Positions 46,740 to 59,079 of a stretch of 64,000 nt of DNA are shown here, piece after piece (the stretch's first letter is position 1; the number at the start of each line of letters is the position of its first letter). This stretch comes from Paguma larvata (taxonomy: Eukaryota > Chordata > Mammalia > Carnivora > Viverridae). The stretch is taken from assembly GCA_030068075.1 (NCBI GenBank), contig CM057832.1:76135002-76199001 (forward strand), read 5' to 3'. A model generated the notes under the pieces. It did no database searches. It was given only the letters and a program-made list of their open reading frames with translations, and was not told where the DNA came from. Both the position numbers and the translations under genes were made by a program.

Positions 46740-48480
46740 TTCATTATAAATTTTATTGGGATATAATTTGTATGCATTAAAGTGTATGAGCACAAACTGT
46801 AACAGTGTGATGCTAGCTCACATATTGAGTGGGGAAGTATTTCCTCTTCATCTTCGTTCAGAAATATTTTGCATACAATTGCCGCGATCTCTGCTTGAAA
46901 TATTTGGTAGAATTTCAGCTCTAGAATTCTCTTTGGGAAATTTTTAATGATAAATCGAATGTACTTAATAGCTGTAGGCAATTCAGGTTACTGCTTTCAG
47001 AGCTAAGTTCAGTAGTTTATGTTTTTCGAGGAATTTCAATGTCATCTAAACTGTCAGGTTTGCTAGCATAATGTTGGCCGTGATATTCTTTTATGAATGC
47101 TATTCTTATAACATTTGTAAGATAAGCAGTGCTTAACCTCTTTGTGTCACCAATATTGGTTACTCGTATTTTCTCACTTTACATGATCTGTTTAAAAAGG
47201 ATTTATCTTTAAAAAAATCTTATGAGAAATTTTTGGCTTTATTAGTTTCTCTATTATTTGTCTCTATTCATTTTTTACTGATCTTTATGTTTCTTTTCTT
47301 CTATTATACTGAGTTTACTTCATTTTGTGTTTTTTTTTCTTTACCATGGATTCTTAGATCTTTATTTTAGATTTTTCTCTGTTCAGATATAAGCATTTAA
47401 TATTAAAAATACCTTCCTAAGCACTGTTTTTGCTGTATCTCACCAATTTTGTTCCACTTCTTATCACTCAGTTGAAAATATTGTCTAATTGCCTTTCCAA
47501 TTTCTTCTTTGACCCATGTGCTACTTAGAATTGTGTTATTAATTTCTGAATATTTGGGGTTTTCTTTCATGTCTTACGATTATTGGTTTCAGATTAAGTC
47601 TGTTGTCATTAGAAAATATACTCTGTGTAATTTCAATCTTTGTAAATATATTGAGATTTGATGAGTGAGATAAACATTTATCAATTTTGTTAATGTTTTT
47701 CAAAAAAGGAAGTTTTGATTGTTCATTTTTGCTATTGCTACGGCCTAGCACATAGTCTATCTTAGTAAATACGGCATACACAATTGAAAAGAATGTGTGT
47801 ATCGGGATACTCTTGAACACTTTTTCCAATTATCTAATTTTTATACTAATTTTTATAATTCATAAAATGTTTGTGGAATCAGTGTCTCTTATTTTAGCTG
47901 GTCTTCTTATGTTTTTTTCTCATTCTATTTTATTTTTAGTAATTGAATGTATCCGTCCTTACTCTATATAAATTTAGAGTCATAGAAAGTTCTTAATACT
48001 GAATTTACAAATTATTTCACCCATAGTTGTTGCAGTACTTTTTCCTTTTTAACCTTGATCTTATATTTTGAGTTTACTCTGCTGTGATATACAGATTGAT
48101 GTTTCATTTCTCCACGTGTCTATTAGGGAATACAAATACTATGTACTTTAAAAGTCCCTTTTTCCCCAGAATTATTTTTATTGTTGTTCTTATCATTAGT
48201 TGTCCTTATGTGTTTAAATCTAATTCTAGTGCTGTTTTCCTATTTTGTGCATTGGTCTGTGAATTCATCCATGAGTGTAGCACCTTTTAACTAAAGAGGA
48301 TTATCACTGCGTTTAAATATCTGCTGGATATACGCCCACCTCATTCTTTTTCTAGTGTTGTTTTTTCAATTCTGAAATGTCTATACTTTTATGTATGAAC
48401 ATCATAATAGCTATATATCTCATCTGTCTTCAAATGTTTGGAATATCTGTGAGGCTTACATGAAAGTTATAAATTAACTT
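46740..48480 (-). mobile_element. Old L1, antisense ORF2 region
   Basis: Antisense ORF2 landmarks in order: gaaatatttggtagaatttcagctc, tttcgaggaatttcaatgtcatctaaa, ttggctttattagtttctctattatttg, cctaagcactgtttttgctgtatctcacca, ttcttctttgacccatgtgctacttaga and agaatgtgtgtat. It may be the same old insertion as 44,318-46,560. The left boundary (46,560-46,830) is unclear. Confidence 0.75.
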
Positions 48481-48660
48481 AGAAAAAAACAGAACCTTAA
48501 TGATTGGGACAGCCTATCTTTCAACAATATTATTTTCCATTTAATAAACAATATTCAAAAATACCTTTTATGTATTTTCGTTAATTGATTTAATCTCTGT
48601 CCAATGATATTGAAAATCAGATTTTCTCTGTCATTATGTATTCTAACACCTATTTTTTTT

Positions 48661-48677
48661 AAGTTTATTTATTTTGA

Positions 48678-48716
<39 letters not shown>

Positions 48717-48892
48717 AAGAGAGAGAATGTAAGCAGGGGAGGACCAGAGAGAGGGGAAGAGAGAATCCCAAGCATGTTTTGCACTGTCAGCACAGAGCCC
48801 AGTGCAAGGCTGGAACTCATAAACTGTGAGATCATGACCTGAACTGAAACTAAGAGTCGGACATGCAACTCACTGAGTCACCCAGGTGCCAC
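48661..48892 (-). mobile_element. SINEC, minus strand
   Basis: Reverse-complement SINE with a long (ga)n body at about 48,677-48,727, head ending actgagtcacccaggtgcc. TSD possibly ctatttttttt at 48,650-48,660 and 48,895-48,905, obscured by T runs. Confidence 0.93.
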
Positions 48893-48909
48893 CGCTATTT
48901 TTTTTTTTT

Positions 48910-49956
48910 TGAAATAGGAAAGATATTTTGAAATTTATTTTAGGCTAACAGTAGTTTATTTAATTATAATTTACATGATAACAGTGGTTTTAAGCATTAA
49001 TTGTACAGTTCTATAAATTTTTACATCTATTGACTTGGGTAATATAATCAGTTAATATCAAGATACAGGTTTGCTACTATCTGTAAGATGACTTGCCCCA
49101 TGGTCTTTTGACTTTCTAAACAGTTTCTTTTGATTACCCTAAGTTTTAAATTTTAACGAAATCCAATTTGTCATTTTTTTTTCTTTTGCAAATGGATTTG
49201 TGTGTTAACTAAAATAAACTTTACTTATCTAGGGTTATGAAGATATTCCTCTATAACTTCTTCTGTATTATATAAATTTATTTTCTAATGTTAAACTAGT
49301 AGCACTTTCCTGGGATAAACAATCATTCAAGATGTATTACCTACTTTATATATTATTGGATTTATTTATTTCACTTATAGTTAAAATCTTTGCAGCTACA
49401 TTCATGATCTTGATTTGAGTTCTTTTTTTTCTTTAATGTCCTTTTTATGTTGTGTTATCTGCATCGTGCTTCTCTTGTATACATTTTACTTTCTCTTTAT
49501 TCTTTTAAATTATTTGTGTAAGTTTACTTTTATTGTTCTCCTAAATATGTCATAGAATCAATTATTAAGCATCTGGGAATTGAGTTTTATACATGAGATT
49601 TTAAAATACAGATTAAAATTTTTAACAGATGTAAGACTATTGAGTTCTCCTATTATATTTGTTAGTTTATTAAAGTCATCGACTTTGAGGAATTTATCCA
49701 TTTGTCTAATCCATTGAGCATTTTTGCAAAATTTTGTTTATCTTATATTGAGTTATTTTTCTTTTATAAATTCATGAACCATAATGATGTCTTTTTTTTT
49801 TCACTTCTGTTCTCACATTCTACCTTTTTATTTCCTTGATTAGTCTTGATAGTCTTAGTAACCTTAATTTTATTCATCTTTTTCAAAAAACAAGTTAGGA
49901 TTCTATTCATTTTCTCTATTGCTTATAGCTTTTCATTTTATTGGTTTCCACTAATA
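48910..49956 (-). mobile_element. Old L1, antisense, left part (host)
   Basis: Antisense ORF2: aagttttaaattttaacgaaatccaatttgtcattttt, tagggttatgaagatattcctctata, ttgaggaatttatccatttgtctaa, ttaattttattcatctttttcaaaaaacaagttaggattctattcattttctctattg. The text breaks off at about 49,956 and resumes at about 52,413. Confidence 0.8.
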
Positions 49957-50658
49957 CTGTTATGGCAGAATGACAACATCAGGATGGCAACATAGGCTGT
50001 TACCAACTTCAGCCTCTTACAAGAAGACCAACCAGCAACTATCCAAAGACAAGACACCATGATAAAAACCCCAGAACACAGAGGTGAGTCTGAAGCACCT
50101 CCTTGGACCATATACACCAAGAAGGACCACATTAAAAGTGTAAGAGGAACAGTTACACTCTGATCACATCACCTCCCCTCCAGGCCAGCACAGAGCTGCA
50201 CTGAAAGAGTTTCCCCAGGTTTACAGTTATTCCAGCAGGAAAAGAGAACCCAAGGTGGACACCGAGCTCCCCCCAGCTTTGCAGGACACTTGTCAGGAGG
50301 CTCGATTGGGGAGTCTGTGGAGCTTGATCATTGAAGATCAAATTGAAAAAGAGAAGCAGGTGAGGCTTACAGCAACCACACTCAGTTCTTGGAAGACCAC
50401 CTTCCTCCTTGCAATGATGCTCTGGTAAGGATCCCAGCCAACAGTTCTACCCATCTACAGAGCTGAGCTCATATCCCCTTCTGGAAAAAAATAAGCAAAA
50501 ATAAATAAGTGGGACTACATCAAACTAAGAAGCTTCAACACAGAAAAAAAAATCAACAAAACATATCTGAAGAATGGAAAAAAATATTTGCACACCACAT
50601 ATCTGATAAAGGGTTAATATCTACTATATATAAGGAACCCATACAATTCAATAGCAAT

Positions 50659-50686
50659 TATCATCATCATCATCATCATCATCATC
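50659..50686. repeat. (atc)n microsatellite within L1 ORF2
   Basis: About nine atc units expanded inside the L1 ORF2 remnant; gives a His-rich frame that is an artefact. Confidence 0.93.
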
Positions 50687-51288
50687 CGATTAAAAATGGG
50701 CAAAGGATCTGAATAGACTTTTTTCCCCCAAGAAGATATCATATGACCAATAGGTACATGAAAAGGTAGTCAATATCACTAATCATCAGAGAAATGCAAA
50801 TCAAAACCACAATGAGATATCACCTCTCACCTAATAGAATGGCTATTACCAAAAATACTAAAGATAAGAAGCGCTGGAAAGGATGTGGAGAAAAGAGAAT
50901 CCTGTGCATTCTGGCGGGAAAATAAATTGGGATAGTCACCATGGAAAACAGGGTGGACATTCCTCAAAAAAGGAAAGATAGAACTACCATATGATCCAGC
51001 AATTCTACTTCTGAGTAAAATATCTGAGGAAAATGAAATCATTTGTGGAAGAATATCTTCATCCCCATGTTTCTTGCAACATTATTTACAATACAAGACA
51101 TGCAAACAACCTCATTGTCCATCGATGTGTGAATGGATAAAATAAATGCGATATATATGGGTATTAATATGTATCTCTACATACACAATTGCATCACTGT
51201 AACTATAATTTATAATACTGTATTATATATTTTGAAGGTGATAAGAGAGTAAATCTCAAAATTTTCATCACACACAAAACTTGTAACT

Positions 51289-52286
51289 GTTTGAAAACTA
51301 AAAGGCAACCTTCAAAATAGGAGAAGATATTTTCAAATGACATGTCTGATAAAGTATTAGTATTCAAAATCTGTAAAGAGTTTATCAAATTCAACACCGA
51401 AAAAAAAAAACAAATAATAACTCAGTTAAAAAAATGGGCAGAAGACATGAATAGACATTTTTCCAAAGGAAGACATCCAGATGGCTAACAGACATATGAA
51501 AAAGATGCTCAGTATCACTCATCATCAGGGAAATGCAAATCAAACCACAATGAGATGTCACCTCACACTTGTGAGAATGGCTAAAATTAACAACACAGGA
51601 AACAATAGATATTGGTGAGGATGCTGAGAAGGGGGAACCCGCTGTTTGTGGGAATGCAAACAGGTACAGCCATCTGGAAAACAGTATGGATATTCCTCAG
51701 AAAGTTGAAAATAGAACTACCCCACCACTCAGCAATTGCACTACTAGGTATTTATGCAAACGAGAGAAAAATATGAAGGGATATATGCACCCCAATGTTT
51801 GTAGCGGCACTATCAACAAGAGCAGTTATGGAAAGATCACAAATGCCCATTGACTGATGAATGGATAAAGAAGATGTGGTATACATAGACATGGTCTATT
51901 ACTCAGCCACAAAAAAGAATGAAATCTCGCCATTGGCAATGACATGGATGGAGCTAGAGAGTATTGTGCTAGTGAAATAAGTCAGTCAGAGAAAAACAAA
52001 CACCATATGATTTCACTCATCTGTGGAATTTAAGAAACAAAACAAATTAACACGGGGATGGAGGAGAGAGAAGCAAACCATAGAACAGACTCTTAACATT
52101 CGAGAACAAACTGAGGTTGCTGGAGGAGAGGTGGGTGGGGGCATGGGCTAAATGGGTGATGGGAATTAAGGAGGGCACTTGTGGTGAGCACTGGGTGATG
52201 TCACTATATTGTACATCTGAAACAATATTATTCTATATGTTAACTAACTGGAATTTAAATAAAAACTCGAAACTAAATTTAACAAA
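51289..52286 (+). mobile_element. Younger carnivore L1, 5'-truncated
   Basis: ORF2 C-terminal part (atgggcagaagacatgaatagacatttttcc, tcatcatcagggaaatgcaaatcaaa-ccacaatgagatgtcacctcacac, actactaggtatttatgcaaacga) and carnivore 3'UTR (agtcagtcagagaaaaacaaacaccatatgatttcactcat, gagcactgggtgatgtc). Short TSD tgtaact at 51,282-51,288 and 52,287-52,293. Inserted in the 3'UTR of the older plus-strand L1. Confidence 0.85.
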
Positions 52287-52412
52287 TGTAACTATAGGAG
52301 AAAATGGATGTGTTAACAAACTTATTGTGACAGTCATTCACATTTCAACATATCAATCATTATGTGGCATACCTTAGACTTACACAGTGTTGTATTGGAA
52401 AAAACAAAATGC

Positions 52413-53745
52413 ATATATTTTTATTTTTTATATCCTTTGCACTTTTTAGGTTGAATTTGCTCCTTTGAGGTGAAAGCTTAGTTTATTGATTTTAAATATA
52501 TCTTCTTTGTGATATGTGGGTTTAAAGTATTAGGGACACCTGGATGTCTCAGTTAAGCATCCAACTTTGGCTCAGGTCATGATTTCGTGGTTCATGAGTT
52601 TGAGTTACGAGTCGGGCTCCACGCTGGTAATGCGAAGTCTGCTTGAGATTCTCTCTCTCCTCCCTCCCTCCCTCTCTCTCTCTCTCTCTTTTTCCTTCTG
52701 TTCTCTGCCCCTCCTCCATTTGCGCTCTCAAAATAAATAATTTTTTTAAGTATATATTTCTCTCAGCACTGTTTAGATATACTCATGATAATTTGAAATG
52801 TGTACTTTTCTTCATATTTAGCTCAAAATATTTTCTAATATTCATTATCAGTTTTTCTTTCATCCCTGGACTATTTAGTGGTATATTGTTCAATTTCCAA
52901 AGGGTTAGATATTTTTTGAAGTCATCATTTTTATTTGATATTAGTGAAAATTTATTACTATCAGAGCATACACTCTGCATGGTGCGATCACTTTGAAGTC
53001 ACTGAGACTTTTTTATGATGCAACATTTGACCTACTCTGATAAAAATTTTATGTGAACATTAAAATGTGCACTTTGAAGTTATTGGTCAGAGTGTTTTAT
53101 AAGTGTAAGTTTGGTCATTTTAATTAATAGTCTTGTTCACAGTTTATATTGTTATTTATATTTTGTCTCACTTTAACTTTTGTTACAAAAAAGAAAATCT
53201 TCCATTATGATTTTGGAGTATATCTGGTTCTTCTTTTAGTTTTGTCCATTTTTGCTTTATGTATTTTGAAACTGCCACTTGGTTATGCATAGTTAAGATT
53301 GTTATTTCTTCTTAATAAATTAGCTGTGTTATCATTAGGAAATGTATCTTTGGTAATCTATATTACCTCGGAGGGTACTTTATTTCACAGTAGATGTGGT
53401 AATATGTCACCTTCCTCATGATTATTATTTGCATGGTATATTTTATTTCCATTCTTTTCTTTTAAATTTTTGCTTACATTTTAAATCCTTCTGTTGCAAA
53501 AAGCAACTTATAGTTTCTTTTCCGTTTACTATTATAATTTCTGTCACTGAATTGGAGTCCTTAGCCCCAAATATAATTTGGTTTATCCATAAGATTGCTA
53601 TTTATTTCCACGATTCTTTTTTGTAGTTGCAATTTCCCTGTCTCTTTTTGAATTAATCAAATATTTTTAAATATTATTTATACCTCTAATGACATTTTAG
53701 CTACATCTCTACCAATTTTATGAGTTAGTCTAGACATTACTATAT
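52413..53745 (-). mobile_element. Old L1, antisense, continuation of host
   Basis: Resumes exactly where the 48,910-49,956 block stopped: ttaggttgaatttgctcctttgaggtgaaagcttagtttattgattttaaa, ctttcatccctggactatttagtggtatattgttcaatttcca, ttgctttatgtattttgaaactgcc, atgattattatttgcatggtatattttatttcca. Interrupted by the SINE at 52,532. Confidence 0.8.
52532..52743 (+). mobile_element. SINEC, older subtype
   Basis: Diverged head ggacacctggatgtctcagttaagca, gagtcgggctccacgctggtaatgcgaagtctgcttgagattc and a CT-rich body. Possible short TSD aagtat. Confidence 0.9.
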
Positions 53746-53760
53746 CATCCTTAACTTTCC

Positions 53761-53986
53761 TTTTTTTTTTTTAATTTTTTTTTTAACATTTATTTACTTT
53801 TGAGAGACATAGAGACAGAGTATGAGCAGGAGAAGGGCAGAGAGAGAGGGAGATACAGAATCTGAAGCAGGCTCCAGGCTCTGAGCCGCCAACACAGAGC
53901 CCGATGCGGGGCTCGAACTCACAAACCGTGAGATCTGACCTGAGCCGAAGTCGGCCGCTCAACCAAATGAGCCACCCAGGCGCCCC
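53761..53986 (-). mobile_element. SINEC, minus strand, young
   Basis: Near-consensus reverse-complement felid SINE ending aaatgagccacccaggcgccc. Perfect 15-bp TSD catccttaactttcc at 53,746-53,760 and 53,987-54,001. Confidence 0.97.
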
Positions 53987-54001
53987 CATCCTTAACTTTC
54001 C

Positions 54002-55790
54002 ATAGTTGTTAAAAATGTCTTTACTTCATCTTTATTATTGAAACATATTTTCACTCAGTACAGAATCTTAGGTCTACCTTTTATTTTTATTTTTTTAGTA
54101 CTTAATTATAACATTGCATTGTCTCTATGTTCCTTTTCTTTCTTTCTTTTTTTTTTTTTTTTTTTGATGAGATATCTGCTGTCATTTTTCTTGTTTTTTC
54201 CTCAACATAATGGGCTGTTTGTGTTTTTTTTTTTCTTACAACTTTTAATGTTTTCTTTTTTTTTTTTCTTTTAATTCTCTGTCATTAGTGTGACTATGAT
54301 GTGCTTTGGTGCAATTTTCTTTTTATTTACTTTGTTTCAGGTATGTTAAGACTTATGATCTCTGCATTGTTGTCCAGCTATTTTAGAAACAAAAAAAATT
54401 GAGCCATTATTTGTTTTTCAAATATTTATTTTGCACATTACCTCTTGCATCTCCTTCTGGACCATAATTCCTTCCATGTTAGACTATTTAATGTATAGAC
54501 CTACATGGTATAGTCCCCTTTTTTAAATTTATTTTTCACTATTTTTTTCTCTCTATGCCTTACATTGCATACATTACACTACCCTTTTTTTTTTTTAAGT
54601 TTATTTATTTATATTGAGAGAGAGAGACGGTGAGAGAGAGAGGAAATGAGCAGGGCATTGGGTAGAGAGAGAGAGGGAGAGAGAAAATCCCGAGCAGGCT
54701 CCACGCCATCACCACAGAGCCCGTTGCAAGGCTGCATCTCATGAACCCTGAGATCATGACCTGAGCCAAAATCCAGAATCGGACACTTAACCCACTGAGC
54801 CACCGAGTTGCCCCTACACTACCCTTTCTTGAGTTCACAGTCAGTTATCCTGCTATGAATTGTCTGTGACTAGGCTCAGCTAAGGAATTCTTTATTACAC
54901 ATATTTTATTTTTCAGTTCTAGAATTTTCCCATCTTCTTCCATAGGGGTTTTGCTTCCCTGCTTAAATTACTCCAACATTGACATCTTTATCAATGAACC
55001 ATTTACTATATCTTTAAGGGCTATTATAACGTCTTTTTCTATTGATTTCAACACCTGAGTCATCAGTGGTCTCCCACCAACACTTGTAAACCCTTGAATA
55101 TGTGTCCTGTTTTCTTGCCTCTTCACATGTCCAGTGCTTTTTCTTACTTTAAGTGAGACGTCATGAATTATACATTGCAGATTTGCATTATGTTCTTTTT
55201 TTTTTCCTACGCGTGTCGAATTGTGTCTGGCAGATGGTAATTGGCAGATCATCTTGTCATCTTGTCAAGACTTGCTTTGAGACTTTTTAAGGCAGGCCCA
55301 TTTCAATATCCCCGTTGGCCCCGTCATGTAGTTTCTTACCCCTAACGTGGTAGCTTCCCTGCTCTGACCTGAATCCTTAGGATAGTCGCCCAAGTCTTTC
55401 TGCTGCGGCTGCACTAAAAGGCCACATTTCTGCCAAAGGGATCTTCCCTGTGAAGTCTCCGTTCTAGTTTCCGTCCCCGGGAGCTGTTCTCTGTTCTCTG
55501 TTAGGCATTTTCAAGTTTCTCTCTCCACATGCAGAGTCTAGCATTGAGTCCAATTCCTAAGAATTCTCTATGTAGATTTCTAGGCCTCTTTCTTTTGAGG
55601 ATCCTTCCTCTCCTCGCGGGCACCCTTCCCTACAGATTCCACACACCGCACCAGCCTTGAGGACAGATTCGCGTTTCCTTGGACGGGCATGTTTGCTAGG
55701 CCGCAAGCGACTTGGGGAAAATGCGCGTATTTGTATTACTCCTGACCTTAGTGGCAATACTTCCATTTTTTCCCCCGGTTAAATAGGATG
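54002..55790 (-). mobile_element. Old L1/HAL1-like 5' region, antisense
   Basis: attgaaacatattttcactcagtacagaatcttaggt, gatgagatatctgctgtcattttt, gtgactatgatgtgctttggtgca-ttttc, tgagccattatttg and later gagacgtcatgaattatacattgcagatttgc are landmarks of antisense old L1/HAL1 upstream regions. In position and orientation this is the 5' continuation of the minus-strand host L1. CpG-richer at 55,280-55,740. Interrupted by the SINE at 54,588. Confidence 0.6.
54588..54814 (-). mobile_element. SINEC, minus strand
   Basis: Reverse-complement SINE, head ending acccactgagccaccgagttgcccc. Perfect 13-bp TSD tacactacccttt at 54,575-54,587 and 54,815-54,827. Confidence 0.95.
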
Positions 55791-55849
55791 CTGGCTTTGC
55801 ATTTAAAGTTTCTAATTTTACAAGGTTAAGAAAATAGCAATTAATTCTT

Positions 55850-57440
55850 GTGAACTTTTTAAATAATGATCGTTTTTTTTTTTTCCAAATTACTTTTCAA
55901 CACCCATGGAGATAATTATATGACTTGTCTCCTCCTCCTTGTTAATATGCTAAATTACCTTGACAATTTTTCTCATGCTTTTCCCAAGAATTGAATCAGT
56001 CTTGTTCACTACAACACATTCTGCTGTGTTATGATCTATGAGTTTCTTAGTTTGTTTTCTAGTATTTTATTCAATATTTTTGCATCAATATTTCTCAGTG
56101 AGTTTAGTTTTTTCTTTTGAGTGTATATGTGCGCTCCCTTTATTAATAGTAAGTAGCAACATAATCTTACTTCATTAAAATTATCTGGATGTGATTATGT
56201 AGTTTCCATGCTCTAAAATAATTTTGTATTCTTTTGATACTTTCTGCTTGAAAAAATTGGCAGAAATACGTGTGAAGTCATGTGGGCTTATTGTTCTGTG
56301 GATAAATTTCTAAATATTATTAATTCTTTTTTGGATATTGATCAGCTTAAGATTTCTGCTTCAAATGGGACACATTTAGTAAATTATATTATCCTGGACA
56401 TTATTCAACAATTTAAAAATATATATGCTTATAATTTTTTATGATTTTTTAAAAATTAATTCATATGTTTCACTTATTTTACCTTTGGTGTTTGGTGTTG
56501 AAAAATGTAAACATTTGTGCTTTCTCACATGTTTCCCTTATTTAGGTCATCTAATGACTTATCTATTTTGGTATTTTTTTTCCCACTAACTTCTTTTATC
56601 TCTATTTTTAAAAAAGATTCTATTTTTTTAAAAATTCCATATTATTACTTTTCTGATTTTTCAAATTATTATATTAATTGTTATTTATTCTAGTTCATTG
56701 ACACTTAATTAAAAAATATTTTTATAAATATAAATACTAAATTCCCTCTGATCACTGCCTTAAATATATCTCATAAATTTAATAAGTGGCACTATCTTTG
56801 TGATAAATTTTTAGAAATTCTCTAATATTGTTTTGCATTTTTCCTTTTACCAAATGGTTGTGTATTATTTTTGTTAGTAGTGATTTGATTTTCTTTTTTC
56901 TTTCTTAGTAATATCTAGCTTGATTCCTTTATGATAAGTGAGTTTTGTTTGCAAGATTTGTATTAGATGGAGGTTGATAATATTTTCTTTGATAATAGTA
57001 TATGGACAATTTTTGTAAATGTTATCATGAATTTGAAAAAAAGGTGTATTTTCTATGATAATGTAAGAATTCAGAATACATATCCCTTTGTTTTTTAATA
57101 TGATTTTAAAAGTTTCTGTATGGGGTGCCTGGGTGGCTCAGTGGGTTAAGCTTCTGACTCTTGATTTTGGTTCGGGCCATTATCTCACAGTAGTGGGATG
57201 GAGCCCAGCCTCTGGCTCTGTGCTGACAGCATGGTGCCTGCTCGGGATCCTTTCTCCTCTCTCTCTGCCCCTCCCCCATTCATATGTGTTCTCTCCCTCT
57301 CTCTTCTCTTCCCCACTCCTGTGTGCACACACACACTCTCTCTCAAAATATAAACAAACAAACAAACAAATAAATAAATAGTTTGCATACTTGATTTGAT
57401 CTGTCTTGGTGTGTTAGAATTTCCTATCATTAGTGTACCC
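55850..57440 (-). mobile_element. Old L1, antisense ORF2 fragment
   Basis: cttgttaatatgctaaattaccttgacaatttt, tctagtattttattcaatatttttgcatcaatatt, ttagaaattctctaatattgttttgc and ttgatttgatctgtcttggtgtgtta... are antisense ORF2 landmarks. Strongly decayed, AT-rich. Interrupted by the SINE at 57,122. Confidence 0.65.
57122..57379 (+). mobile_element. SINEC with repeat-rich tail
   Basis: ggggtgcctgggtggctcagtggg head; body contains (ca)n at about 57,325-57,336; tail is (aaac)n(aaat)n. TSD poor (agttt only). Confidence 0.92.
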
Positions 57441-58189
57441 TTTCCAGTTGATCCTTGCATTTCCTGGAGTCTCCATTTCATGGAGGTACGTTCTTGGCAC
57501 TTCAGTATGGCCAACTGCAGTTTCTTGAATCACTGATGTGCTAAAGATTATAGTATCTTCTGATTATTTGATAGTAGAGAGTTCTGCAGTATCCTTAGTT
57601 TACACCTTTTGCTCCCCTACTCCCAACCCCTTTTTCCTGAAGTGTCTGAGAATGTCTCCATTTTCCGTGGCAAACATTTATCTCTGAGGACCAACACCTC
57701 CCCGCGACCCGCCTCTCTTTTCTCCATGCACTGTCAAGCTTCTTCATCTCCGTTCGTGTGTAGTCAGTGATCTCATGTGAGTGTTTTGTCACTAGAGTCA
57801 CACTTCCTCTTTTTTGAAATGTTTGCAACCTAATCGCGTTATGCCTAGCCTACTGCTTTCCTGACTCCTTGTCTGTGCCATCTGCTTCTAACTTTCATGT
57901 CGTTCTGATTTTACTGGAAGGAATGTTCATATTGCTACTTACATCAAATTGGATGTGCATATTACCCTTTGTTTCCTAGTTATGTTATAAGCATAGGCTA
58001 TGCATGGTTTATTTGTTGACCTTATGGTTCTTTTTGTTTGTTTGTTTTCTTTATGCCAATGTATGAAAAAGATTCCATTTAAGTGGTCAACATTATCTTA
58101 TGGATATCCAGAAATTCTTAAATTCCTTACTGTGTTGCTGTGTAAAAGAGTAATCACACTTCTCACAGTGTCTGTGTAATATAGGTGCA
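57441..58189. other. Unclassified, no gene
   Basis: No repeat family recognised. A 77-codon minus frame at 57,595-57,828 is unsupported. Confidence 0.4.
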
Positions 58190-58625
58190 GCTGAGTGGGC
58201 GCCTCTGGCTTAAGGTCTTTTAACAGCTAGAACTGTTAGAACTGCAACCTCGCCTGAAGATTTTACTGGAAACAATCTGTTCCCAAGTGTATTTGCAAGG
58301 TTACTCATAGGCTGTTTCCTGAAAGCTTCAGTTACTCACTTGCTGTTGGCTGAAAGTCTCTCTCTTTCTCCCTTGGCTTATGAGCCTTTCCTTAAGGTAC
58401 CTTATGACGTGGCACCTGGCATACGTCTGTGGGACCGAGCAAGAGAGCAAGAAAAATCATCCACACAGAAGCCACAGTCTTTTTATAACCTACTCTTGGA
58501 AGCAACATCCTATAATTTCTGTCACATTCTATTTACTGGGACGAGTCATTAAATCTGGCTCCTACTCAAAGGGAAGAGATTAAACAAAGGTGTGAATACT
58601 AATAGAGATTATAAGAGGTTATTTC
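58190..58625 (+). mobile_element. Old mammalian interspersed repeat (family not named)
   Basis: gagcaagagagcaag..cacagaagccacagtctttttataacctactcttggaagcaacatcctataatttctgtcacattctatt and ctcctactcaaagggaagagattaaacaaaggtgtgaatac match a common mammalian repeat text I recognise but cannot name reliably. Frames of about 70 codons here are not genes. Confidence 0.6.
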
Positions 58626-58659
58626 AAAGGATATCCACCAGAAATATCTTATTAAAATG

Positions 58660-58871
58660 TCTTTTTTTAATGTTTTATTTATTTTTGAGACGGAGAGACA
58701 GAGCATGAGCACGGACAGGTAGCAAGAGAGAGGGAAACACGGAATCAGAAGCAGGCTCCAGGCCCTGAGCCGTCAGCACAGCGCCCAATATGGGGCTCGA
58801 ACTCACGAACTGTGAGATCATGACTTGAGCCAAAGTCAGACCTTTAACAAACTGAGCCACCCAGGCACCCC
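58660..58871 (-). mobile_element. SINEC, minus strand
   Basis: Reverse-complement felid SINE, head ending actgagccacccaggcaccc. Long imperfect TSD ccag(a/g)aatat(c/t)tt(a/g)ttaaaa at about 58,638-58,658 and 58,872-58,893. Confidence 0.95.
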
Positions 58872-59079
58872 CCAGGAATATTTTGTTAAAAATATTTTTC
58901 CTGATCTTCTCACTGAAAGGGCTTAGAATCAGTGACACATGAGGACGATTAGTATATCCGAAGCCCACGTATTTGTGTCTAAATACCACTTCTTAAGTAA
59001 AGAAAAATAGAGCTTGTTAGAGAAATTATTTTTCTCCAGCAGGGGAAATACTAAGTGAGCCTGACACACTTTTTTTGTG

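Larger units (their letters stand above)
49957..52412 (+). mobile_element. L1 (older, plus strand) with internal deletion
   Basis: Begins with an L1 5'UTR-like text (tggcagaatgacaacatcaggatggcaacata...ccaggtttacagttattccagcaggaaa...ttgatcattgaagatcaaat), then jumps near 50,485 to the ORF2 C-terminal region (gcaaaaataaataagtgggactacatcaaact..) and the 3'UTR (gataagagagtaaatctcaaaattttcatcaca). Interrupted at 51,289 by a younger L1; the 3'UTR continues at 52,287-52,410. ORF1 and most of ORF2 are missing. Confidence 0.75.

Noticed and set aside
55280..55740. CpG-richer stretch as a promoter or CpG island
   Set aside because: Density is modest and the sequence appears to be the antisense 5' region of an old L1/HAL1.
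57185..57514. 109-codon minus frame
   Set aside because: Antisense of the SINE at 57,122 and its CT-rich body.
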